Assembly (NCBI GenBank): GCA_031398975.1
Contig: JANNOI010000046.1
Span: 1-43,796 of the forward strand
DNA: 43,796 nucleotides
Direction: 5' to 3'
Source: JAKFWI01 sp031398975
GTDB lineage: Bacteria; Pseudomonadota; Alphaproteobacteria; Caulobacterales; Aquidulcibacteraceae
In this document: piece by piece, positions 15,803 through 23,676 of the stretch
Layout of the letters: every line of letters begins with the position of its first letter
Numbering within the stretch: position 1 is the first letter of the stretch
The notes under the pieces: generated by a model
What the model was told of the DNA's origin: nothing
The model's database searches: none
Seen by the model: the letters and a program-made list of their open reading frames with translations, nothing else
Program-made: the position numbers and the translations under genes

Positions 15803-17305
15803 TCAGGTGAATCGCCACGACTCTTCGGCGGCGCGGAAAAGCGCTTTCGACTTGTGCATCGTCTCGGCGAGCTCGGCGTGGGGATCGCTGTCCAGCACTA
15901 CCCCGCCCCCCGCTTGCACATGCATGATCCCGTCCTTCACCACGGCGGTGCGCAGGGCGATGCAGGTGTCCATGTCCCCGCCTGCGGAAATATAGCCGAC
16001 GCCCCCGCCATACACCCCGCGCTTGGACTTCTCCAACGCGTCGATGATCTGCATCGCCCGCACCTTGGGCGCCCCCGAGACGGTGCCGGCGGGAAAGCCT
16101 GCGAACAGCGCATCCACCGCGTCGAGCCCCTCCGCGAGCCGGCCTTCGATGTTGGAGACGATGTGCATGACGTGGCTATAGCGCTCGATGATGAAGTTTT
16201 GCGTCACGCGCACGCCGCTTCCGCGCTCGGCCACGCGGCCCACATCGTTGCGCCCGAGATCGAGCAGCATGAGATGCTCGGCCCGCTCCTTCGGATCGGC
16301 GAGCAAATCCTGTTCCAGAGCCGCGTCCTCGGCCGGGGTGGCGCCGCGGGGGCGGGTGCCCGCGATCGGGCGCACGGTCACCACGCCCTGGCGCAGCCGC
16401 ACCAGCACTTCCGGGCTCGAGCCCACGACGTGGAACCCGTCGAGGTGCAGGTAGAAGAGGAAGGGCGAGGGATTGAGCCGGCGCAGCGCCCGGTAGAGCG
16501 CGAAGGGCTTGTGCGGGAAGGGCGCGCTGAAGCGCTGGCTGGGCACGACCTGGAAGATGTCGCCCGCGCGCGCATAGGCCTTCGCGCGCTCCACGAAGCC
16601 GCAATATTCCTCGGCGGTGATGTTGGACATCTGGGCGATTGCATCGCCGGGCGGGGCGGGGCCGCTCTCGGGGGGCGGGGGGCTGCGTTTGTCCAGCGCG
16701 CGGGCGGCGCGGGAAAGCCGCTGGGCGGCGGCCTCATAAGCGGGGCGCGCCTCGAGCCCGGGGCGCGGGCGCACCGGGGTCACCAGCACGATCTCCTGCG
16801 CCACATGGTCGAACACCGCAACGATGGTCGGGCGCATCAGCACCGCGTCCGGCGCGCCCAGCGTGTCGGGCGGGCAGTCGGGCAGGTTCTCGACATGGCG
16901 GATCATGTCATAGCCCAGATAGCCGAACACCCCCGCCGCCATGGGCGGCAGGGCGGGGGGGATGTCGAGGCGGCTCTCCGCCAGCAGCGCGCGCAGCGCC
17001 TCGAGCGGGCGCCCGGGCGCGGCCCGGAAGGCTGCATCCGAGAAGCCCCCGCGGCTGATCTCGGCGCGCCCCTCCCGCACCCGCCAGACAAGGTCGGGCT
17101 TCAGGCCCAGGATCGAATAGCGCCCGATCCAGGCGCCGCCCTCCACCGATTCCAGCAGGAACGCCCCGGGCGTATCCGCGCCGAGCTTGATGAGCGCCGA
17201 GACCGGGGTGTCCACGTCGCTGATCCGCCGGCTCCAGACCAGCTGGGCCTTCCCCGCCGCATAGAAGGGGGCGAAATCCTCGAAGCGGGGCTCCAGGGAG
17301 ATCAT
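15803..17305 (-). CDS. trpE: Anthranilate synthase component I
   Basis: TrpE converts chorismate and ammonia to anthranilate. The 500-residue protein has the N-terminal regulatory part with the LLES element (GAFLLESVEGGAWIGRYSILG), which forms part of the tryptophan feedback site, and the chorismate-binding domain with PIAGTRPRGATP, LLDLGRNDVGRVA, AGFPAGTVSGAPKVRAM and VQAGGGVVLDSD. The ATG overlaps the ppiD stop (ATGA). No leader peptide or attenuator is possible directly upstream because of that overlap, so control of expression must come from the ppiD promoter or elsewhere. Confidence 0.97.
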   Translation of the reverse strand: MISLEPRFEDFAPFYAAGKAQLVWSRRISDVDTPVSALIKLGADTPGAFLLESVEGGAWIGRYSILGLKPDLVWRVREGRAEISRGGFSDAAFRAAPGRPLEALRALLAESRLDIPPALPPMAAGVFGYLGYDMIRHVENLPDCPPDTLGAPDAVLMRPTIVAVFDHVAQEIVLVTPVRPRPGLEARPAYEAAAQRLSRAARALDKRSPPPPESGPAPPGDAIAQMSNITAEEYCGFVERAKAYARAGDIFQVVPSQRFSAPFPHKPFALYRALRRLNPSPFLFYLHLDGFHVVGSSPEVLVRLRQGVVTVRPIAGTRPRGATPAEDAALEQDLLADPKERAEHLMLLDLGRNDVGRVAERGSGVRVTQNFIIERYSHVMHIVSNIEGRLAEGLDAVDALFAGFPAGTVSGAPKVRAMQIIDALEKSKRGVYGGGVGYISAGGDMDTCIALRTAVVKDGIMHVQAGGGVVLDSDPHAELAETMHKSKALFRAAEESWRFT

Positions 17306-19257
17306 TCGGGATTTGCTCCCTGGTCGCCCGCGGCCTCCTCCCCACCAGCCTGCGCGCCCGCAGCGTCGCCTTCGAGGCCGATGGAGCGGCGCACCAGCGC
17401 CTCGTCGGTGCGGACCTTGGCCGCCTGGGCGGCGGCGGTCTGGAGGGTGGCGAGCATGTCATTGGACAGCATGTCGCGGGCCGCGTTGGCGACTTCGGCG
17501 ACGAGCTGGGGATTGGCCTCCGGGGGTTGGCGCGAGACCTTCTCCACCAGCGCCACGAGGATCGCCTCGCCGCGGGCGTCGGGCGCTTGTACGGCCTCGC
17601 CTTCGCGGGCCTGGAAGATCGCCTGGCCGAGGGCGGGTGCGTTGCTCTCCTGCGCGGCGCGGCGGTCCAGCGTTTGGGAGGCGGCGACCGGCGCGAGCCG
17701 CTCGGCCTTGACCAGCGCGGCGAAGGAGGCCCCGGCGGCCGCCTGCTTGACCACCTTGTCCGCCAATTGGCGCATCTGCTCGCCGGTGCGCCGCGCCTTC
17801 CACGCCAGCGTCAGAACCGGCTTCACCGCCTCGAACGGGCGCACGCCCGCAGCCTTGATCCCATCGACGCGCACCAGCGCATAGCCGCCGTCGGCGATCG
17901 GGGTGAAGTCGGTCGGCTCATCGGGGGCGGCCGCGAAGGCGGCCTTGAGCAGTTCCGGGGCGCCCGCGAGCAGGGCCGCGGGCGCGCCCTCGGCGTCGGC
18001 GCCGCGCGCGTCCACGTTCTCGATCCGGACCGGGCTCAGGCCCGCGGCCCGGGCGGCTTCTTCGAGCGCCTTGCCGCCGGCGCGTTCGTCCTCGAAGCGG
18101 GCCACCGCGTCGTTCAGCAGCTGGCTCGCCTCTTCCTCGGCGATCTCGGCGCGGATGGTGTCGCGCAGCGCCTCGAAGGTGGGGACCTCGCTCGGGACGA
18201 TGTCGCTCACCTTGGCCGCGCCCCAGGACAGCGTCCCCTTCACCGCCCCGGTCGATTGGCCGGCCTGCAGCTTGAACACCGCCTCGGCGATCACCGCGTC
18301 GGGCGCCTCCGATTTCTGCGCCAGCGTGAACGGCGCGAGTTGGCCCTTTAGAGCGGAGGCGATCGCGCCCGGATCCTCGCCCGCGGCGAGGCGGCGGGCG
18401 GCTTCGGCGGCCTTGGCCTGGTCAGGCGTGCTGATCACCACGAAGGAGCGCCGTTCGGCCTTGCCGAGCTTGGGGGCGCGGAAGGCGTACATCTCCCGAA
18501 TCTGGGCCTCGCTCACCTCCACCTTGGCCGCGAAGGCCTTGGGATCGGCGATCACCAGCGTCAGCGTCCGGTATTCCGGGGTCGCAAAGCGGGCGGAGTT
18601 ATCCTTGTAGAAGGCGCGAAGGTCCGCCTCGCCGGGCTCGGGCGGGGCGCCCACGCGCGCGCGCGTGATCGCCGCGATCGAAACGACCCGCCGCTCCGAT
18701 TCGAAAGCGTAGAGCAGGTCGGCGAAGCCCTTGGGCGCGGTGACGCCCGCCACCGCGGCGGAAGCCAATTGCCGCCGCCCGATCGAGGCGCGCAGACGCT
18801 CTGTGTAATCGGCTTCGGTGAGCCCGTTCTGCGCCAGGAGCTGGCGGAAGGTCTCGCGGTCGAACGCGCCGGTGATCTGGCTTTTGAAGGCCTCGTCCTC
18901 GCGGATCGCGGTGGCGACCATCTGGTCGGAAGCGCCAACCCCCATGCGCCGCGCCAGGCGGTCCAGCGCGCGCTGGCCGATCAGGCGCTGCAGCACTGCG
19001 GTGTGCACGCCCCCCGCCACGGCCTGCTGGGTGGTGACGGTCGGCTGCTGCTCGGCGCGGATCTGCTCGATCGCGGCGTCGAACTCGCGCTTGAAATCGG
19101 CGGCGGGGACTTTCAGATCGTCGCCCTGCGCGACCGCGTTGGAGGACACCGGCCGAAAGGCGTCGTTGACGCCCCAGATCGCAAAGCTCGCCATCAGCAG
19201 CGCGATGAAGCCTCCGGCTATCCAGCCGCGGGTGACTTTCCGCATTCCACTGAGCAT
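17302..19257 (-). CDS. ppiD: SurA N-domain / PpiD-like peptidyl-prolyl isomerase
   Basis: Membrane-anchored periplasmic folding factor of the PpiD family. The 651-residue product has a short cytoplasmic N-terminus and one membrane anchor (about residues 11-29, GWIAGGFIALLMASFAIWG). A SurA-N-like chaperone region follows (EFDAAIEQIRAEQQPTVTTQ, QRLIGQRALDRLARRMGV), and a parvulin-like region in the middle lacks a strong PPIase signature. I chose the ATG at 19257 because it just precedes the anchor; an ATG four codons later (19245) is also possible and neither has a strong Shine-Dalgarno. It is the first gene of the run ppiD-trpEGDC and diverges from tpiA. Confidence 0.88.
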   Translation of the reverse strand: MLSGMRKVTRGWIAGGFIALLMASFAIWGVNDAFRPVSSNAVAQGDDLKVPAADFKREFDAAIEQIRAEQQPTVTTQQAVAGGVHTAVLQRLIGQRALDRLARRMGVGASDQMVATAIREDEAFKSQITGAFDRETFRQLLAQNGLTEADYTERLRASIGRRQLASAAVAGVTAPKGFADLLYAFESERRVVSIAAITRARVGAPPEPGEADLRAFYKDNSARFATPEYRTLTLVIADPKAFAAKVEVSEAQIREMYAFRAPKLGKAERRSFVVISTPDQAKAAEAARRLAAGEDPGAIASALKGQLAPFTLAQKSEAPDAVIAEAVFKLQAGQSTGAVKGTLSWGAAKVSDIVPSEVPTFEALRDTIRAEIAEEEASQLLNDAVARFEDERAGGKALEEAARAAGLSPVRIENVDARGADAEGAPAALLAGAPELLKAAFAAAPDEPTDFTPIADGGYALVRVDGIKAAGVRPFEAVKPVLTLAWKARRTGEQMRQLADKVVKQAAAGASFAALVKAERLAPVAASQTLDRRAAQESNAPALGQAIFQAREGEAVQAPDARGEAILVALVEKVSRQPPEANPQLVAEVANAARDMLSNDMLATLQTAAAQAAKVRTDEALVRRSIGLEGDAAGAQAGGEEAAGDQGANPE

Positions 19258-19376
19258 TGCTATGGTCCGACTGGGGCGGGCGAGGGATCGCGCGCACGGG
19301 GAATCAGGGCGTGAGCGGACGCGCCTGCCCGAGCTTCGCGGCAAGGTCAAGGCGAGGGAATGCGCGGAGGGGCGAA

Positions 19377-20123
19377 ATGGGCGTGGGCAAACCGCTGATC
19401 GTGGGCAATTGGAAGATGTTCGGCCGCCGCGCCGATCTCGCCGAGATCGAGGCGCTGGCCGCCGCCGCCGCCGCTCACCCGGCGATCGAGGTGGTGGTGT
19501 GCCCGCCCGTGACGCTGCTGGAGGAGGCCGGGCGCAGGCTCGCGGGCTCGCTCGTGCGGCTGGGCGCACAGGATGCGGCGCCCGGCGGCGACGGCGCCCA
19601 TACCGGAGATGTGAACGCGGCCATGCTGGCCGAATGCGGGGCGCGCTACGTTATCCTCGGCCATTCCGAGCGCCGGCGCGACCATGGGGAGAGCGACGCG
19701 CTGGTGCGGGCCAAAGCGCAATCGGCGATCGCGGCGGGCCTCGTCCCGATCGTGTGCGTGGGGGAGAGCCTCAAAGAGCGCGAGGCCGGGCGCGCCAGCG
19801 CCGTGGTGGTGCGCCAGATCGGGGAAAGCGCCCCGGACGCGGGCGCGGAATACGTGGTGGCGTACGAGCCCATCTGGGCGATTGGGGCGGGCGTCACGCC
19901 CTCCGTGGCGGAGATCGAGGCGATCCACGCCGCGCTGCGCGCCGCGCTTTCCACCCGCGGCGGCGCGGGGGTGCGCCTTCTTTATGGCGGCTCGGTGAAG
20001 CCTGAAAACGCCGCCGCCCTGTTCGCCGCGGCGGGCGTGGACGGCGCGCTCGTAGGGGCTGCGAGCCTCAAGGCGGCAAGTTTCGCGGCCATCCTCGCCG
20101 CCCATAGCGCAGCGCGCGCCTGA
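19377..20123 (+). CDS. tpiA: Triose-phosphate isomerase
   Basis: Interconverts dihydroxyacetone phosphate and glyceraldehyde 3-phosphate. The 248-residue TIM barrel has Asn11/Lys13 in VGNWKM, the electrophile His96 in ILGHSERR, the catalytic base Glu164 in VVAYEPIWAIGAG, and the phosphate loop LLYGGSVKPENA. The ATG at 19377 has a good GGAGGGG Shine-Dalgarno. It starts the plus-strand block and diverges from ppiD across 119 bases that must hold both promoters; I could not settle on either. Confidence 0.97.
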   Translation: MGVGKPLIVGNWKMFGRRADLAEIEALAAAAAAHPAIEVVVCPPVTLLEEAGRRLAGSLVRLGAQDAAPGGDGAHTGDVNAAMLAECGARYVILGHSERRRDHGESDALVRAKAQSAIAAGLVPIVCVGESLKEREAGRASAVVVRQIGESAPDAGAEYVVAYEPIWAIGAGVTPSVAEIEAIHAALRAALSTRGGAGVRLLYGGSVKPENAAALFAAAGVDGALVGAASLKAASFAAILAAHSAARA

Positions 20124-20292
20124 CAAGCAGCGCCGCGCCAGCCATGATCGCGACGCTTTTCCCGCGTACGCGTTTCGCCTAACGCGCGACTGCTCCAGTG
20201 CGCGACTGGCGCGGCCGGTCCGTCTCGGTTATGCAACGCGCTTTATTCGAGCGGCGGGCGCGGCGCGCCACGGTTCGGGAGAATGCGCTCTC

Positions 20293-21027
20293 ATGAGCAC
20301 AGTGGTACTTGTCCTGCATCTGCTGGTGGCGATGGCGCTGATCGGCCTCGTGCTCATGCAGCGCTCCGAGGGCGGGGCGCTGGGGATCGGCGGCGGCGGG
20401 AGCACGCTGATCTCGGGGCGCGGGGCGGCGGACGTGCTCGCCCGCTCCACCGGCGTGCTGGCCGCGATCTTTTTTCTGACGAGCATCGGGCTGACGCTGC
20501 TCGCTAGCGGCGACCGGCTGGGCGGGGATTCGATCCTCGACCGCGCCTTTGAGGAGGACGCCTCCAAAACCAGCGCGCCCGCCCCGGCGCCGGCGCCTGC
20601 GGGCCCCCAACCGCGCGCGGAAACCGAACCGCGCGCGGAAACCGAAGCGTTGGGCGCGGGTGAGGGCGAAGTCGTGCCCCCGCCGGCGAGCGCCCTGCAG
20701 CGCGCGGCCCCCATCGAATCGCCGCCGCTGGCGCTGTCGACGCCCGCTCCGTCCAAGCCCGTCCCCGCGAAGCCGGCGGCCTCCGCGTCTCAGCCCGCCG
20801 CAAGATCGGCGCCGGCCCAGACCGCGCAATCGTCTGCGGGCACGCCCGCGCCCCGGCCCACGACGGTCGCCAAGGTCGAGCCGAAGCCTGCGCCGGCGCC
20901 GGCCAAGCCCGCCCCCGCGCCGGTGCGCGCCGAGCGCGACGCCGCGCCCCTTCCCGCCCCGACCCAGGCGGCCGATACAGGCGCCGTGCGTCCCGCGCCG
21001 CGGGGCCGTGCGGGACCCGACGAATAG
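20293..21027 (+). CDS. secG: SecG preprotein translocase subunit with long Pro/Ala-rich tail
   Basis: SecG is the small subunit of the SecYEG channel. The first 75 residues are typical: membrane segment 3-22, the conserved loop QRSEGGALGIGGGGSTLISGRGA, and a second segment 54-72. The remaining 170 residues are a low-complexity tail of Ala, Pro, Lys and Glu, which is long for SecG (usually 75-130 residues). It contains an exact tandem hexapeptide duplication, PRAETE-PRAETE, at 107-118. The ATG at 20293 has GGGAGA upstream. It lies between tpiA and pyrG, the usual alphaproteobacterial order. Confidence 0.93.
   Translation: MSTVVLVLHLLVAMALIGLVLMQRSEGGALGIGGGGSTLISGRGAADVLARSTGVLAAIFFLTSIGLTLLASGDRLGGDSILDRAFEEDASKTSAPAPAPAPAGPQPRAETEPRAETEALGAGEGEVVPPPASALQRAAPIESPPLALSTPAPSKPVPAKPAASASQPAARSAPAQTAQSSAGTPAPRPTTVAKVEPKPAPAPAKPAPAPVRAERDAAPLPAPTQAADTGAVRPAPRGRAGPDE
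20611..20646 (+). repeat. 18-bp exact tandem duplication inside secG
   Basis: Two head-to-tail copies of CCGCGCGCGGAAACCGAA encode PRAETE twice in the SecG tail. The identity at third codon positions points to a recent duplication or slippage rather than selection on the protein. Confidence 0.9.
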
Positions 21028-21095
21028 AATTAGCCTGGGCGTGGGCGCGCTTCGGGGGCGCGCGCCGGGGTGCAGCGCGGATGGGGTAGGGCGCG

Positions 21096-22724
21096 ATGAC
21101 GCGATACGTGTTCATCACCGGCGGGGTGGTGTCCTCGCTGGGCAAGGGCATCGCCTCGGCCGCGCTCGGCGCGCTGCTGCAGGCGCGCGGCTATAAGGTG
21201 CGCCTGCGCAAGCTCGATCCGTACCTGAACATCGATCCGGGCACGATGTCGCCCTATCAGCACGGCGAGGTGTTCGTCACCGACGACGGCGCCGAGACCG
21301 ATCTCGACCTCGGCCATTATGAGCGTTTCACCGGGGTGGCCGCGCGCAAGAGCGACAACACCACCACCGGGCGCATCTATCAGGAGATCCTCGCCAAGGA
21401 GCGGCGCGGCGATTATCTGGGCGCCACCGTGCAGGTGATCCCCCACGTCACGGACGCCATCAAGGCCTTCATCCGCTCCGACCATGGCGGGGCCGATTTC
21501 GTGCTCTGCGAGATCGGGGGCACGGTGGGCGACATCGAGGGCCTGCCCTTCTTCGAGGCGATCCGCCAGCTCGGCGGCGAGCTCGATCCCGCCCCGGTCT
21601 ATATCCACCTGACGCTGCTGCCCTACATCCCCGCCGCCGGCGAGATGAAGACCAAGCCCACGCAGCACTCGGTGAAGGAGCTGCGCTCCATCGGCATCCA
21701 GCCGCACGTGCTCCTGTGCCGCTGCGACCGGCCGGTGCCCGACGACGAGCGGCGCAAGATCGCGCTGTTCTGCAATGTGCGCCCCTCCAGCGTGATCGAG
21801 GCGCGCGACCTCGAAAACATCTATGACGCCCCGCTCGCCTATCACGAGGCGGGCCTTGACGCGGAGGTGCTGCGCCATTTCGGCTTGAGCCTCGAGCCTG
21901 CGCCCAATCTCGATCGCTGGCGCGCGATCTCGGGCGCGATCCGCAGCCCGGACGGGCAGGTCTCGATCGCGGTCGTGGGCAAATACACCGGGCTGAAGGA
22001 CGCCTATAAATCGCTGATCGAGGCGCTCCAGCACGGGGGCTTCGCCAACCGCGTGGCGGTGGACATACGCTGGATCGAGAGCGAGACGTTCGAGCGGCCG
22101 GAGGGGCCCGCGCTCGATTTGGAGGGCTGCCACGGCATCCTGGTGCCCGGAGGCTTCGGGGAGCGCGGCGCGGAGGGCAAGATCAAGGCCGCGCGCTTCG
22201 CCCGCGAGCGCGCGGTGCCCTATTTCGGCATCTGTTTCGGCATGCAGATGGCGTGCATCGAGGCCGCGCGAAACCAGGCGGGGCTCAGGGGCGCCAATTC
22301 CACCGAATTCGGGGCCGCCGCCCACCCGATCGTCGGCCTGATGACGGAATGGATGCGGGGCAACGATCTGGAGCGCCGCGCCGCGGGGGGCGATCTCGGC
22401 GGCACGATGCGTCTGGGCGCCTACGAGGCCGTGCTCGGGCCCGGCACCAAGGCTGCCGCCCTGTACGGCGCGGACCGCGTGCACGAGCGCCACCGCCACC
22501 GGTACGAGGTCAATACCACCTATCGCCAGGCGCTGGAGGCGGCGGGCCTCAAATTCTCCGGTATGTCCCCGGACGGGCTGTTGCCGGAAATCGTCGAGCG
22601 GGAGGATCACCCCTGGTTCGTGGGCGTGCAATTCCACCCCGAGCTCAAGAGCCGCCCGTTCGAGCCGCACCCGCTGTTTGCGGCGTTCATCCGCGCCGCG
22701 GTGGTGCAGAGCCGGCTGGTCTAG
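21096..22724 (+). CDS. pyrG: CTP synthase
   Basis: Makes CTP from UTP, ATP and glutamine. The 542-residue protein has the synthase domain starting TRYVFITGGVVSSLGKGIAS (P-loop, residues 10-18) and a class I glutaminase domain with Cys380 in YFGICFGMQMA and His514/Glu516 in VGVQFHPELKSRP. Full length. CTP feeds both nucleic acid and lipid (CDP-DAG, CMP-Kdo) synthesis. In many alphaproteobacteria kdsA follows pyrG; here the next gene is a DUF3775 gene on the opposite strand. Confidence 0.98.
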   Translation: MTRYVFITGGVVSSLGKGIASAALGALLQARGYKVRLRKLDPYLNIDPGTMSPYQHGEVFVTDDGAETDLDLGHYERFTGVAARKSDNTTTGRIYQEILAKERRGDYLGATVQVIPHVTDAIKAFIRSDHGGADFVLCEIGGTVGDIEGLPFFEAIRQLGGELDPAPVYIHLTLLPYIPAAGEMKTKPTQHSVKELRSIGIQPHVLLCRCDRPVPDDERRKIALFCNVRPSSVIEARDLENIYDAPLAYHEAGLDAEVLRHFGLSLEPAPNLDRWRAISGAIRSPDGQVSIAVVGKYTGLKDAYKSLIEALQHGGFANRVAVDIRWIESETFERPEGPALDLEGCHGILVPGGFGERGAEGKIKAARFARERAVPYFGICFGMQMACIEAARNQAGLRGANSTEFGAAAHPIVGLMTEWMRGNDLERRAAGGDLGGTMRLGAYEAVLGPGTKAAALYGADRVHERHRHRYEVNTTYRQALEAAGLKFSGMSPDGLLPEIVEREDHPWFVGVQFHPELKSRPFEPHPLFAAFIRAAVVQSRLV

Positions 22725-22782
22725 CGTCTGTTCTGGTGGCGTTTCTGCGATGAACCGGCGTCCGCTGCATCGGAAAACGCTC

Positions 22783-23265
22783 TTATTCCCGATCGTCCTC
22801 GGCGGGGGCTTCGCCGGCGGGGTGGTGGATTTCGCCCGTTTCGTCCTCTGCGAGGCTGAAGCCCAGGCTGTCGGCGCCGTTCTCGATATATTCACCGAGG
22901 AGCGAGAGGCTCAGCAGGTAGCGCTCGGTCGGCCCGTCGGCGCGCCGCTCGCGGGCGGCCGCGACCGCCTCCTGCCATTCCTCGGGCTCGAAATCCTCCC
23001 GCCCCACCCAGACGAGCGCGACCAGGGCGGCGCGCTGCTCCTCGTTCAGGCCCCGGATCGCGCCAGCGAGCTCGCGGCCGGTGGGATTGTCGGGCCCGGG
23101 CTCGAGCGCCTGGACGCTGCGGTCGTCGCTCGGGTTCGATCCGTCGTCGGGGTCAACCGCCTGGATCTGCGCGTCGTAGGCGTGGGCGAGGAGGGCGATA
23201 TGGGCGAGGACGTCGGTGGGGATGGTAAGGCTCGGCGGGCCGGCATACGGGTCTTTGACGGTCAT
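22783..23265 (-). CDS. DUF3775 family protein of unknown function
   Basis: 160-residue acidic, soluble protein with no signal or membrane segment. It matches the DUF3775 pattern known from alphaproteobacteria: a helical N-terminus (TDVLAHIALLAHAYDAQIQAV), the motif DPDDGSNPSDDRS, then ELAGAIRGLNEEQRAALVALV with WVGR following, and YLLSLSLLGEYIENGADSLG near the end. The ATG at 23265 has a strong AAGGAG eight bases upstream. It is convergent with pyrG and divergent from rpmF. Function is unknown; nothing nearby suggests one. Family assignment is from recalled motifs. Confidence 0.82.
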   Translation of the reverse strand: MTVKDPYAGPPSLTIPTDVLAHIALLAHAYDAQIQAVDPDDGSNPSDDRSVQALEPGPDNPTGRELAGAIRGLNEEQRAALVALVWVGREDFEPEEWQEAVAAARERRADGPTERYLLSLSLLGEYIENGADSLGFSLAEDETGEIHHPAGEAPAEDDRE

Positions 23266-23337
23266 GGGCGAAGCTCCTTGGGAGGGAAAGCCGCCCGCCG
23301 CGATCGCGTTCCCCAAGAACGCCGCATCGGGGCCGCC

Positions 23338-23366
23338 TTGCCGGGAAAGCCAGGATCGACTAACAC
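23338..23366 (+). promoter_or_regulatory. Candidate rpmF promoter
   Basis: TTGCCG, a 17-base spacer and TAACAC lie about 45 bases before the rpmF start in the divergent rpmF/DUF3775 gap. The -10 is weak, so this is only a candidate. Confidence 0.25.
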
Positions 23367-23409
23367 CCGCGCTTTCCGATCCGCGCGCGCCTTCAGGAGT
23401 TCCCCGGCG

Positions 23410-23589
23410 ATGGCCGTCCCCAAACGCAAGACCTCGCCCTCCCGCCGCGGCATGCGCCGCGCGCACGACCGGCTGGGTCCCAACACTTATATCGAGAACG
23501 CGGACGGCGAGCTGCAGCGCCCCCACCATATCGACCTGAAAACCGGCAAATATCGCGGCAAGCAGATCCTGAAGCCCAAGGAAGAATAG
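23410..23589 (+). CDS. rpmF: 50S ribosomal protein bL32
   Basis: 59-residue basic ribosomal protein. The N-terminus MAVPKRKTSPSRRGMRRAHD is diagnostic for bL32, and the rest (NTYIENADGELQRPHHIDL) is the usual alphaproteobacterial form, without the C-terminal zinc cysteines of some homologues. AGGAG lies about 10 bases before the ATG. It stands alone between DUF3775 and eno rather than beside plsX. Confidence 0.96.
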   Translation: MAVPKRKTSPSRRGMRRAHDRLGPNTYIENADGELQRPHHIDLKTGKYRGKQILKPKEE

Positions 23590-23604
23590 CGCGCGCCTCC
23601 GGTT

Positions 23605-23620
23605 GCGTTCGCGCGAACGC
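23605..23620. repeat. 16-bp perfect palindrome between rpmF and eno
   Basis: GCGTTCGCGCGAACGC is a perfect inverted repeat 15 bases after the rpmF stop. It could be a terminator stem without a T-tract, or a dyad operator. It contains GTTC and GAAC but in inverted order, so it is not the GTTC-N7-GTTC SOS box. Confidence 0.5.
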
Positions 23621-23634
23621 CCCTCGCATGCACG

Positions 23635-23661
23635 GGGCGGGGACGTCTTCCGGCCCCGCCC
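23635..23661 (+). promoter_or_regulatory. GC hairpin just upstream of eno
   Basis: GGGCGGGG (23635-23642) can pair with CCCCGCCC (23654-23661) around an 11-base loop, ending 15 bases before the eno ATG. It would lie in the eno leader if transcription starts upstream; there is no T-run, so a terminator is unlikely. Confidence 0.3.
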
Positions 23662-23676
23662 GCTTCGGAGCCCCCC

